Assembly (NCBI GenBank): GCA_027603065.1
Contig: JADGJP010000052.1
Span: 60,284 to 124,283 of the forward strand
Direction of reading: 5' to 3'
DNA from: Geranomyces variabilis
Lineage: Eukaryota; Chytridiomycota; Chytridiomycetes; Spizellomycetales; Powellomycetaceae
DNA: 64,000 nt
Below are positions 42,001-51,751 of the stretch, piece by piece (positions within the stretch are counted from its first letter, which is position 1; every line of letters begins with the position of its first letter). Position numbers and translations under genes: made by a program. Below the pieces are notes generated by a model, which was given only the letters and a program-made list of their open reading frames with translations, searched no databases and was not told where the DNA came from.

Positions 42001-42296
42001 GGTGGTGGCTGCAAACTGGAGCGACGGCGCGAGCTATCCATGTTTTCTGCGGATGGTTGGGGCGGCGGCTTTAGACCGCTGGTGCTGCTGCTGCTGCTGG
42101 TGTGAGAGTGGCTGTTGTGGGTGTTGTTGTTGTTGTTGTTAAGTTCCGAGTTGCTGGTGTTGCTGGCGTTGTCGCTGGTTGTGCTTGTGGTTGTTGGCGT
42201 GCGGCTGGTCAGCGAAGCGGTTCGCTGTGCAGCGGCGGTTGCAGGCAGATAGCCCGCGCGGGCGGTGGGTGGATCTGTCGGGGCAGCGCCAATCAT
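39070..42296 (-). CDS. Sel1-repeat protein, Skt5/Chs4-like, with a long disordered N-terminus
   Basis: Proposed exons (high to low): 42296-40995, 40928-39567, 39495-39070; 1,029 residues. Residues about 690-1000 are tandem Sel1/TPR-like repeats (AMYTLGQAYLDDNQYGLA, GAMYLLGLTYEKGAGVKQ, ALYRLGMIELFGQL, AQYAIGYFCELGIGCQQN) after LYRENALRSEDGDLKFMFAKYC. This matches fungal Skt5/Chs4-type regulators that recruit and activate chitin synthase; the CaaX box of yeast Chs4 is missing (it ends SFLKK). The first 430 residues are Gln/Ser/Asn-rich with poly-Q and poly-N runs and many RRxS motifs in a repeated DRRSQSSMQQPSWEQ unit. The 66-nt intron at 40929-40994 is in frame and stop-free, but would add a hydrophobic segment unlike its surroundings, so I treat it as spliced. 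Confidence 0.88.
41110..42030 (-). repeat. coding repeats rich in RRxS motifs
   Basis: Within the Sel1-repeat gene, a unit of about 25-35 residues built on RRSxSSxQQPSWEQ recurs about six times, flanked by looser copies. A poly-CAG/CTG tract (41632-41655) encodes a run of Gln. Confidence 0.7.
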
Positions 42297-43521
42297 TGCA
42301 GGCGAGAGAGAGGGGAGAGAGGAGATGGAGAGAGAGCTAGCTATTTGCGATGGGGATGTGATGGGGGAATGGGGGGATGACGGGGCCCCTCGCCTTCGCT
42401 TTCGCTTTCCTCCTTTGCTCTTGGCTCTTTGCCCCCTCTTGAAACTTTCTTGGCCGTTGCCGTCGCTCCCTTTTGGTACCCCCTGGTCTTTACGTCATCC
42501 GCAACTGACGGCGCGGTACCGCTGCCACCGCACTATTGTCCTCCCAAAATAGAACAAACAACTCACGGAGGCTGTCGAAAAACAAAGCGTTGCTCCGAAA
42601 TCCCGGGCACGTCTATAATATTGTTTAAAACCGTCTCTTTCGAGACCGCCTTTGTGATTGTTTTTATTTTTATATTCCTTATAGTTCTATTTATGAATAC
42701 GCTCGTTTCCGCCTGCCCCACTCCCTTCACTGTATTCCCATTTGTTGTTTTGGTGCACTCCTGTCACCTTCCACGCCTTTGCAAAAGAGCGGCCCCCGCC
42801 GGCGCCGGCCCAAGTTCTGGCGGGCACACCCCGCTACGTACGTACGTACCAGCGGGGCGAAAGAATTAGGCGCCGGCGCCATGCTTCAGCGCGGAAAAAA
42901 AGGGAGGCGCCGACAGCTCGCCAAGGCCCTCGCGCTCCTTCGGACAGAGAGAATGACGGCAGGAGGCGTTCTGCCCTTCAGAGAGAATAGCAAGATCGGC
43001 AAAAGGATCGAGCGCGGGGCTCGGCGCGCACTCAACTGGGAGGCACTAGCTGGCCGTGCACTCCATCACTCTATCCGAAGAAAACAAAGATCATTGTAAA
43101 AAACTTATGCTGCCCACCACAAGAAACCACAAAACTTCGTCTCCTGATGTGCCCTCATTCAAAGAGAATAATATTATAAAGATTGAGCGGAAATATTCTT
43201 TCTTGGCCCCCTTCCTTGTCCTTCAGCCATGCGTTTAACCTTAATCTTGGCAACGCAGGACCTTTCCGTCACGCACCACGGGAAACCATGGATCCCTTTA
43301 AATTCAAGCCTACCCGCTCCATTCCCCCTCCACACACAGGCCTTACTCAAACCTTTTTACAAGGGCATTCCCATACCACCCCGTCATTACAATCCAGAAA
43401 CAAGAAGATTGTGGTTTTTGTTCGTTGACGGCACGCGGCCCGAAAGGTTGAACGGATCAGATTCAAATCAAGCTTCAGCTTGTTCAACAAAAACAAAAGC
43501 GCGCCTCACACACTCTTCGCC
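42297..43521. promoter_or_regulatory. large divergent intergenic region
   Basis: 1.2 kb between the Sel1 gene (-) and Rogdi (+). It has an ACGT repeat at about 42835-42850 and a GGCGCCGGCGCC palindrome near 42880-42891. No coding sequence is supported; the open frames seen do not splice to either neighbour. Confidence 0.5.
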
Positions 43522-45253
43522 ATGTCCTCTCTCAATGTCGCGACTCGCCATGACGTCCGTTCCAACGACATGCTGGGCCCAAAGTCCACCGAGGCTAGCT
43601 TTATGGTTAGTCTTCCCCCCCTCCCTCAGTCCTTAGCCCTTCGCATGTCGCGGCCTTGGTCGAATGTGGTGTCGAATGTGTTGTAAAGGCTGAACGGAAA
43701 ATGAAGTTCATGTGCTATTTCCACTCACCATTCCCCCCTTCCCCCTTCCACCGCGTCCTCGTCTTCAGGCTGCCGAACTCAAGTGGTTTTTGGAAAGTCA
43801 GACTCCGCCTATCATCTCGGAAATTCAGACCATAATTGAGGTAAGTGGCGGTGCCCTGAAAAAAAAAAAGAAAACGGCAATTCGGGCGTTCAACGGACTC
43901 AAGGCATACCGTTCCATATCTCTCTTTCAAACAGAACTCCCTAAATTGCTGTACTGGATCCCTAGACAAAGGTCCGCTATGGAAAGCACGCCCCGGTCTT
44001 GGATGGGAGCAGGATCTAACATTCAGTGAAACAAACTTGACAGGCTTTCAAGATGTGCGAACCAATAGTCTCTCGACTCTGGCAGTCACGTCTTCCAGGT
44101 AGGCCCGCTTGGCGCATGCTGTGTGAGAGCGAAGGATCACTCGGTCGCAGATATTGACATATAGCGTTTTGATGTAGCAGTGATCTTGTCAAAGGATTCA
44201 TAACAATAGACGGCACAGCTATCGTCAAAGGGGTATGTTCACTCTCCAGATTGCCCAATCATGTCAGCAACGCGCAGCACCCACACTGGTGGGCTCAAAC
44301 AAAGTTTCCTAGGAGCTTACACTCAAGCTGCCGCACTACAACCGGGGGAACGCTGTCAAAGTTACCATCAACTCTGCGCAACCTCCGCACCTGGAACAGG
44401 TACTGCCTTTTTCTCTTCTCTCTCGCTCAACTTGCGCGGAGTCTTCTAGTCTTTGTTGACTTACAGGTCCCCATTTTCCATTTGCTCCGCACAGCTGCGG
44501 GCAGCTCAGTACTATCTTACGTTGGCCTTGCAAGCATTTGAAAAGTACCCGCTATCATCTCGTGATCAAGCCGGACTTTCCAAGGTTGGCCTCTTGTGAA
44601 TTTGATTTGACAGGCTTTGGAAGGGCAAAGCATTCAATTTTCTTTTTGTTGCGTTTACTTCCCTCAGCTTCTTGATCGTATTGCAACAGCTACCAGAAAA
44701 GCGCAAAAAACTCTGTCTCGCTACAAGGAGAAGAATGGATTTCCCAGCAAAGAGTGTGACGTGAAGGTATAACCAAGAGGATTGAAATATGCTTAAGAAT
44801 TGCGGGGAACTCATTTCAGCATTAGTCTTTCTCGCCAGATTTGCCCGAGGATCTCGTGATCGAGTTTTTTGTTTTGCAATCAACGCTGATGGTCTCGGTG
44901 CGGGCATTAAATTACCCGCAACAGGGTATACCGCTCCAAATCCAGAGCAAAATACTCGGAAAGTTCCGCAACGTAAAGCTAGAGTAAGCAACGTAGCCTC
45001 TCAAAGCTCTGCTGGTTTGGCCGGCCGCGGCAACGCGTGTATGCTTGCATTGGGCGCATCGCTAATCTCAGTTACGATCTTGCTCTGTGTTTTTGTCGCG
45101 ACTGGCAGAACGTATCGAGGACGCCCAGTCGAGGTTCTCGACGAGATCACCGTCGGTTCGGCGAGCCCACGCCTCGCAACCCTCATACGGTCGTTAAACA
45201 CGATAGGCGGTCTCTGCGAGGACATGCAAAACAAGCTCAGGATGTTCAAATGA
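43522..45253 (+). CDS. RAV2: Rogdi/Rav2 subunit of the RAVE complex
   Basis: Ten exons: 43522-43605, 43769-43840, 43935-43971, 44044-44098, 44181-44232, 44313-44399, 44495-44584, 44668-44766, 44826-44983, 45109-45253; 292 residues, against 287 in human Rogdi. Recognisable pieces in order: AELKWFLESQTPPIISEI (the leucine-zipper-like N-terminus), SDLVKGFITIDGTAIVKG, ELTLKLPHYNRGNAVKV, LPEDLVIEFFVLQSTLMVSV and a C-terminal helix (TIGGLCEDMQNKL). With Rav1 and Skp1 it reassembles the V1 and Vo sectors of the vacuolar H+-ATPase. The 72-nt intron at 43972-44043 is in frame and stop-free. The nearby TLDc protein belongs to a family that also acts on V-ATPase. Confidence 0.93.
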
Positions 45254-45254
45254 A

Positions 45255-45282
45255 AAAAGGCCCTTCTCTCGCTGGGCCTTTT
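45255..45282 (+). terminator. hairpin directly after the Rogdi stop codon
   Basis: AAAAGGCCC (45255-45263) and GGGCCTTTT (45274-45282) form a perfect 9-bp stem with a 10-nt loop, starting one base after the stop codon. It may be a 3'-end or mRNA-stability element; a bacterial-type terminator role is not implied. Confidence 0.45.
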
Positions 45283-45670
45283 ACCTGTACTCCACACCAT
45301 CTCTGCCTCAGACACACGCACTCTTCTCTCTGTGGCTAGAAGTAAAAAGCACATACTGCTTTTTTTCCTTCTTAACAACCGTTTTCGAGCTTTTTCTCAT
45401 ATGAGCGAGCATTTTCGCGGCTCCACAAAAATTTATAATACAAAATAATTCTATCCCATAGCGGGAAGTGTACGCCCTGTGTCACGACGCCACTACAGGT
45501 TGATGAGGTGCGTGAATTGCACGCCACCCAGTTTAGCTTTCGGATGTGTTCACACGAGAATAGTGATGTGATGATCGTTCGGGTTGTCTGGACGTTGCAT
45601 CCTGTCGTAGGTTTTCAAAAATTCTGCCAAAGATTCAAAAGATCAGCGTATTGTGGACCGGGGCAGCGAT
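45283..45670. other. intergenic, 3' regions of convergent genes
   Basis: Lies between Rogdi (+) and the LysM gene (-). AT-rich near 45425-45445. No gene is supported. Confidence 0.5.
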
Positions 45671-46883
45671 TCACACGCGAATCGCTAACCTTGATATCCA
45701 GGTTGCCGGCGAGCTCCGATTATCGCCGTGCTTCAGCGCAGAGGTTGTGTATGGCATTACGGCGTCCCAAGTACCAAGCGTGCGGCGCAGTGCAGCGGCG
45801 CCAGAATGAGAAGGAAGGTGCCCGATGCGCGGAACGTCCGCAGGTAAGGGAGACTGGCCAAGGGCCTTCAATGCTCCAGCGATTTCCATGTCAAGAGACG
45901 TCAGAAAGTCGCTCGTTGTTGAGCATCGCGCGATGGGGACCAATGGTGCCGATTCAGCAACGGGACTTAAACGAAATGCCGCGGTAGCGTCGGTTGTGGG
46001 GTTTTCTGCTGACGGCGCAACATGAGGGTCCTCTGCCAAGGAGTGGAGACCAGCACTACTACCATGCGTGCCATCACGCTTTGGGATCACAAGGTGAGAG
46101 CGCAAAAGAAAATCAGAGTCACTCCACAGTCGATTCGCCGCCCTCAATTCCGCAATCTGCAAGTGCCCATACTTTTTAGTTTACCAAGGTCAGACGCAAG
46201 GGAAATCAGGGCCTCGGCCGGCTTACCGTTACGCGATGAAGAACGGCAATTCCGGCCAAAGTGTCAGTTTTAGCAACGACGTGCATCCCACCTGGCGGTG
46301 GGGTAGAACATCCGAAAGAAAGCTTGCGAAGTGGCACGTGCGTCCCCGCGTTGGGCGCGCCGGCCGGAACTTCAGAATACGGCAGACCGATACAGTCGCC
46401 TCCAGCAGGAGCTATGGCTGCCATGGCATTCGCACGGTCCAAATCAGCAGACCGTTTGCGAGCAGGAGACCCTGCGGTTGGGGCCGCGGGAAACGAGCGC
46501 GCGCGCGGAGTTGAAGGCCGGGGATGCGGCGGAGTTTGCGAGGATACACCACGCTGCCGCAAAGCCGAATCTGGACGTGGCGGTAGTGCAGACATGTCGC
46601 TGTCCCACCAGATGTTAAAATTGCTATCGTCGCTGCTACCGACTTCGTGGGTACTCGCGGCCGGCGCGGTGACAGGCGGCGGTTGCCCGTCATAGTGTGG
46701 CTGAGACCATATTGCCTGGTGGTGGTCTGCGGTGGGCGGGAGAGCAAGAGTACTTTTATAACTGGAAGTTGTCGCCAGGTTATCGTCGAGAGCCCATGGG
46801 TCGGTAAAGCTGTCAAACAGGTTTTTGTCTTGGCGAGGCGGAGACTTTGGCGGTGGCGGTTGAGCGAAGTAAGCGTTGGCCAT
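45671..46883 (-). CDS. intracellular-type LysM-domain protein
   Basis: Two exons (high to low): 46883-46227 and 46156-45671; 380 residues. No signal peptide: it starts MANAYFAQPPPPKSPPRQ. The first 200 residues are disordered, with a WALDD motif and Pro/Ser stretches. The LysM domain spans the splice site at about residues 205-248: TDTLAGIAVLHRVT, IAELRAANRLWSDSDF, LLRSHLVIPKR. The WSDSDFLLR form is typical of the LYSMD1/2-type cytoplasmic proteins, not of secreted chitin-binding LysM effectors. The rest is a Ser/Ala/Pro-rich tail with no domain. Function of this LysM class is poorly known. It is divergent from the YTH gene (313 bp, GA-rich). Confidence 0.83.
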
Positions 46884-47196
46884 GCCTGTTAACGGCGCCA
46901 ACCGACTCAGATAAAGAGAGCGAGAGCGGGAGAGCAAGGACGAGACACTCAGAGTACAAAACAGCGAGAGGGAGAGGAGTTGCAAAGAGAGAAAGGAGAA
47001 CCAGGGGGATGTCGGCGGAGAACGCACAGCGGAGAGAGAGAGAGGCAGAGAGAGAAGCAAGGAACAGCGACACTTTCTTCCTCGTCGTTTGTCGTCGTCG
47101 CTTCTTCCCTCCCCGCAACCGCACGGACGTGCATTCCCTTCCCCTCTCGCCGTTCATACATATCAGCATTCCGAGCAGTACTAGCACACCACATCG
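46884..47196. promoter_or_regulatory. divergent promoter between the LysM and YTH genes
   Basis: 313 bp with long GA-rich runs (AGAGAGAGAGAGGCAGAGAG near 47031-47055). No TATA box is clear. Confidence 0.5.
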
Positions 47197-50100
47197 ATGG
47201 GGACCGTCAACATACTTGACGACATCCTGGGCGCTGAAGACGATGAGCTGGACTTTGACTTCGTCGAGTCCAAGAGCAATCAACCGGAAGAGTAAGCGCC
47301 CTCTGTTGTTTGCCCAGCCCTTGCACTTTTTCCAGCGCTGCCGTTTAGGCTGACAGCTTATGGCAGGAGCAGACCGCAGAGTCAGCCGCCACCCGTATCC
47401 GAACGACCGTCTCCAGCCCCTCCTGAAGCCCGACCGAGGCGCGAAGTCGAGTCAGAGCCACCCTCGCTCTCTATCCGCAAAGTTGCTCCTTCACGGGATG
47501 CCGACGTGACCCGCGCCCTCGATGCAAGGCCTGCGGCCAGGTCTGGCGAGGGTGGGGATTCTTGGCGGCCTGCAACCAGGGCAGCAGGAGCAGGCAACGA
47601 GCGGCGGGATCGGGCGGCCGATAGGATGCGCGATTGGGACAGAGAGAAAGAACGCAGGGAGAAGGAAAGGGAAGCTGCACTCGTTAGAGACGGCAGCAGG
47701 AGGTCCAGCCGAGACAGCTGGACTGCAGCAGACCGCATGGCCACACCTCGAAGATTGTCTCCCCGACGAGACGATGATGGTTCTCGGCGCTCGCGAACCG
47801 CAAACAGGGCCGGGCACAGGCCTCGTTCCCCGCGCAGATCACTTTCACCAAGCCGTAATCTGGCACAGTCAAACAGTATCACGCGGCTGGACTTGATATC
47901 AACAGAGCAACGTAGCCAAGAAAACCCACCGATCGATGCTCTCGCGGAAACACGTCGGGATGTCCAAGCAGGAACAAGAGCGGATACTTCTGGAAGCCGC
48001 AGTCGGCCGCAAGCTCATCATATTTTGGACAATGAGAAAACGTCGGGCGCCGCTCAAGGTTTGTCTTCGAGAACCAAAAATGCTCAGGGTGTGACAGATA
48101 AGGACGGCCTGGACAGCGCACCTCGTGCCACTGCTGAGGAAAAGGGCTCACAGCGAAACATAGCCACGCCGGCGAGACTGTCGGCCGATTGGGACCAGCG
48201 CCATATGAGAACGCCTGACACACTGCCGCGCGACACCGGCAGGCCGCCTTCTAGGGATCTGCGCCAACGTGATAATCTTGATGTCAGCCAGGTTAACAGC
48301 GTTTCTTCAAATACGAAAGGTTACATCAGCGAGCCTCGCGCGGACACCCTGTCTGAACCCCGGGATCAGAGGACAGTCCGCCGCGCTGAAACGAACGACC
48401 GGCGCCCGCAGAATCGCGACACAGGCTCCTCCAAAGGGCACATGGGCGAGCCCATCCCTCTTCTTAAGGTACTATCTGGACCCTTACTCGGAGCAGTGGT
48501 GCACATCGTGGGTGTAGGGAGAACGCGCCGCGTGCCACGAGCATGATGCGCCCGCGCCATCCCGAGCCACCACCATGCGTCGGCGGCGCGCAGCCTCGTG
48601 TTGCAGGAGTGTCATTATTGGAGCTGCGTAACCGTCATGTCGCCTACTGGGATGTTCGCCCGAAAAATAGGCGGGGAGAAAAAGAGATGGAACGTCTGGT
48701 TCTTTGTGGTGCTCGCGCATCGGAAGCGAACGCTACTATTCGACCACGAACTCACGAAGTGTCGTCCCACGACGCGGTGGTTCCTTTTTCACCTAAAGGA
48801 TGCGAATCAAGGACCTCACGAGATCCGGCCGCCGGCGCCTTCAGTTCCTGATAAATCCGTAGGACCCGCTGTTCCATTGGGCGTTCACCCGGAGCGTCTC
48901 AAGGCAATGGGCCTCGTCAGCACGCCACCGCCCGTTGCGTCACCAGTAGCGCAGCGCGCATATGAATATAGCACTCCGCCCGAAGCAAGCTCCACAACTC
49001 GCGGTGCTTCTATCACAGACCGGCTTGGGCCTAAACTTCCAGACCCTAACGACAGCACGTTATCCGGGACCCTGAAGCGAAAACGACATGAGGAAAAAGG
49101 TGCCGGGGCTGCTGACACTGGAGAAAAGGAGTCACACAAGCGCTCAGAGCTTTCGGACCGTGCGCCAGGTATGCCGTATGCGCCTCGCAATGACCGGTCG
49201 CGCAGGCCAGTCGTTGACACAGTCTGATGTTCAGGCGCTACGGTTCAATCGAAGACGATGTCTCGGTATTTCATCCTTTTCTATCCTGATCGGGCAGTCC
49301 ATCAGCAATCGAAAGCCATGGTAGGATTGCAGACAATTATGCCATGCTGGCAATCGGTGTGTTGTGATAACCGAAGTTTCTCGCAGAACAAAGTCGTGGT
49401 AAATTCAGAAATTGCTCGTGAGCTACGAGCGGCATTTGAGGTAACACCGGGCTTTTCCAGGAATTGCGAGGTATTTCTTTCACTGAGCAAAACCTTCTCC
49501 CAGGCAACCCGCGACATAATTTTGCTGTTCATCGTGAGCGACACTCGTTCCTTTTGCGGTGTGTATCGTTTCGTTTGATGGCAGCCAACGCATCTGCTTT
49601 GAGTGCTTATAATGGGGTTCCCCAGGCTATGCACGCATGGTGGGCTCGTCAATTGCAGACGCCGGTCCAGCGGTTCATCTGAAATGGGAAACAGAGTATG
49701 GAGATCAATGAAAGCCACGCCGCTAGCACCACACCTACTTACGCTTTTAATTACTTCTAGCTGCAACGTGCATCGAGAAATAGTACGCGATAAGGTTAAA
49801 GTGTCGGGTGGGAGGAATCCGCTGCGCTTCGACTACGACGGAGAGGTTTGTTTTTTTGCGACCTATGATCGGCATTCTCTTGGTGTGCAGAATCTGAGTT
49901 CAGGCAATACTTCAGGAAGTTGCTGAGCAGGAAGGTCGCGCCATTCAAGCGCTCCTCGATGCCGAACAAGCAAGAGGCGAGCATGTCAGACCGACATATG
50001 AATCTTTGCCATCCGGGACTCGAAGTGCATCAGATCGGTAAGTGCAACGACATAGCCTCCGTGCTTTTCCGCGGCACTCACTGGCTCGCACTTGCACAGC

Positions 50101-51504
50101 TCCGAACCTTCGCGCTCGTTCATCCGTGAGCCACCTCAATCCATCGTGTCTCGAGCAATCGCGCTCTCAGAACCGCAACCGGAAAGTTCTAGGGGCCAAC
50201 AGCTGGCGGCCGCTCGGCAGGCTGCTCCTGCCGCACCAGCTGCCGGTCAAGGGATCCATCCGTCCCGTCTTGCTCAGTTGCAAAGCCTGGAGGCAACGTC
50301 CGTGCCACCAATCAACAGGCTCGCCAAAAACAGCTACACACCCCGCACGAATGCACTTGCACCAAAAGAAGCAGTATCCACGCCAAGGACCATGATCAGC
50401 GATCCATCTAGAATTATGGTCCGCCGCGAGTCTGGCAATTTTGTAGAGCGGACCTCATCCCGAGCCATGCCGGACATGATTCGACGCGACCGCGGCCCTT
50501 TTCAAGGCGGGGAGCGGCCAGCGCGAGCGGACGTGCGACTATCGCCCAACGAGCAGCAACCCCGGCGTGACGAGCCTTCGCGCGTCTATCGAAGCCGCGA
50601 GAGCAGCCCACCCGACTTGCGAGCGGACTCGAGGCAGGATCCTTTTCTGTCTCGCGGGGGAGGGGAGCCGAGGCGGCCGCCGTCCCCCATCATGCTTGAC
50701 CATGATTTGAAGGGCCGTGTTATGCGTCCGGAAGCGTCTCGCCACGACTTGTACCCACCACTTCCGGTCGAGGATGGGCCCAATCGGTCAACTAGCGCAC
50801 CGGCGCATCGCCGCAGTGACCGCATGTCAAGCCCGGCAGGGATTTTTGAAAATCGACGTGGACCGGCTCCCTATCCCCAGCGCGAAGGCGGCGCCAACCG
50901 ATATCATCCTGAGCTGGAACCTCCACGACGAGCCAGAGTGAGAGAAGACCTGTACCGCCCAGCGCTTTCAAATGACCGATATGAACCTCAGTCGGAGGAC
51001 CCTGTTAGACCAATTCTTCCCGCCAAAGAGACGGGTCTTGTTCGTAATGACGGAGACCGTGGGAGCAAGATGATTTCCGGTTCTCAGAGAGATGACATGT
51101 TGCGAGGAGCCGCGATCCCGGCCCCGCGCCCACCCCCGCCTCCGCCACCTCCGCCAAAGCGTCCGTATACTGGGCCCCAAGGAGCCAGGGACGCTCGCCC
51201 TGTCGCGCAGCAACACATTGCATCGAGGCCACCGATTGAATCGCGTATTTCGCGTCCGCCGGGGCCGTCGCCTGCCTTCAACAAGGAATCTCATTCCAAT
51301 AGGTAAGAAATGCTTCCTTAGTCTCAGCTCATCCTGCAGAACACTCACTGATCTTTGTGTAAATTGGAAAGTTTGGTGTCACATGGCGGCGATCTTGGTC
51401 CGCAACAGCACCCGGATCACGTTGCGCAATATACCGGCGCCGCAAGCAACGGGCGCCGACCCCCTGGCGGAGAGAAAGAACGTCGAGGGGCTCGCCGAAG
51501 ATAG
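47197..51504 (+). CDS. YTH-domain protein (YTHDC1-like N6-methyladenosine reader)
   Basis: Eleven exons proposed: 47197-47291, 47367-48468, 48799-49168, 49235-49320, 49387-49440, 49504-49558, 49626-49695, 49761-49845, 49916-50037, 50100-51302, 51372-51504; 1,124 residues. The YTH domain falls at about residues 530-700: SRYFILFYPD, IARELRAAFE, RDIILLFIVSDTRSFCGYARM, AVHLKWET, and NPLRFDYDGEEV. The Trp in HLKW matches the second Trp of the methyl-A cage; the first cage Trp is not in the spliced product as drawn. Long Arg/Ser/Asp-rich flanks (many SRD, RDR, SPRR pieces) and a poly-Pro run resemble nuclear YTHDC1, which binds m6A in pre-mRNA and affects splicing and export. The second intron (330 nt) is unusually long and contains another open frame, so an extra exon is possible. 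The start MGTVNILDDILGAEDDELDF is acidic and conserved-looking. Confidence 0.87.
49321..49503 (+). other. two in-frame, stop-free introns within the YTH domain
   Basis: Introns 49321-49386 (66 nt) and 49441-49503 (63 nt) have GT-AG ends, are multiples of three and contain no stop. Retention would add 22 and 21 residues. The first contains the only Trp (PCWQS) between the first strand and IARELRAAFE, where the cage Trp belongs. Confidence 0.6.
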
Positions 51505-51751
51505 CACTCACCTTTCTGTATCACCCTGCTTCATGCTCAGTTCAATACTGGCTTTTACATCAAGAATTCCTGCCCGCAATATGTATTGGTCGACTCGGAG
51601 TTATCTAGCCTGCCGCCAGCGCGTGGTTTATTGGCGAGCTCACACGGCGGTCGGAGAAGGGCTTAGGATGCATGACTCACATTGTGCGGGCGGCTTCGAG
51701 TTGATCTTGCGCCTAGTCACTTCCAACCTCCACTCCCCGTCCCGCCATAGA

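Noticed and set aside
41012-42142. 376-codon plus-strand frame
   Set aside because: It is antisense to the Gln/Ser-rich repeats of the Sel1 gene; its Cys/Ala/Leu-rich composition is the mirror of CAG and TCC codons.
48543-48851. 102-codon frame as a separate gene
   Set aside because: It lies within an intron of the YTH gene on the same strand and lacks splice logic; kept only as a possible alternative exon.
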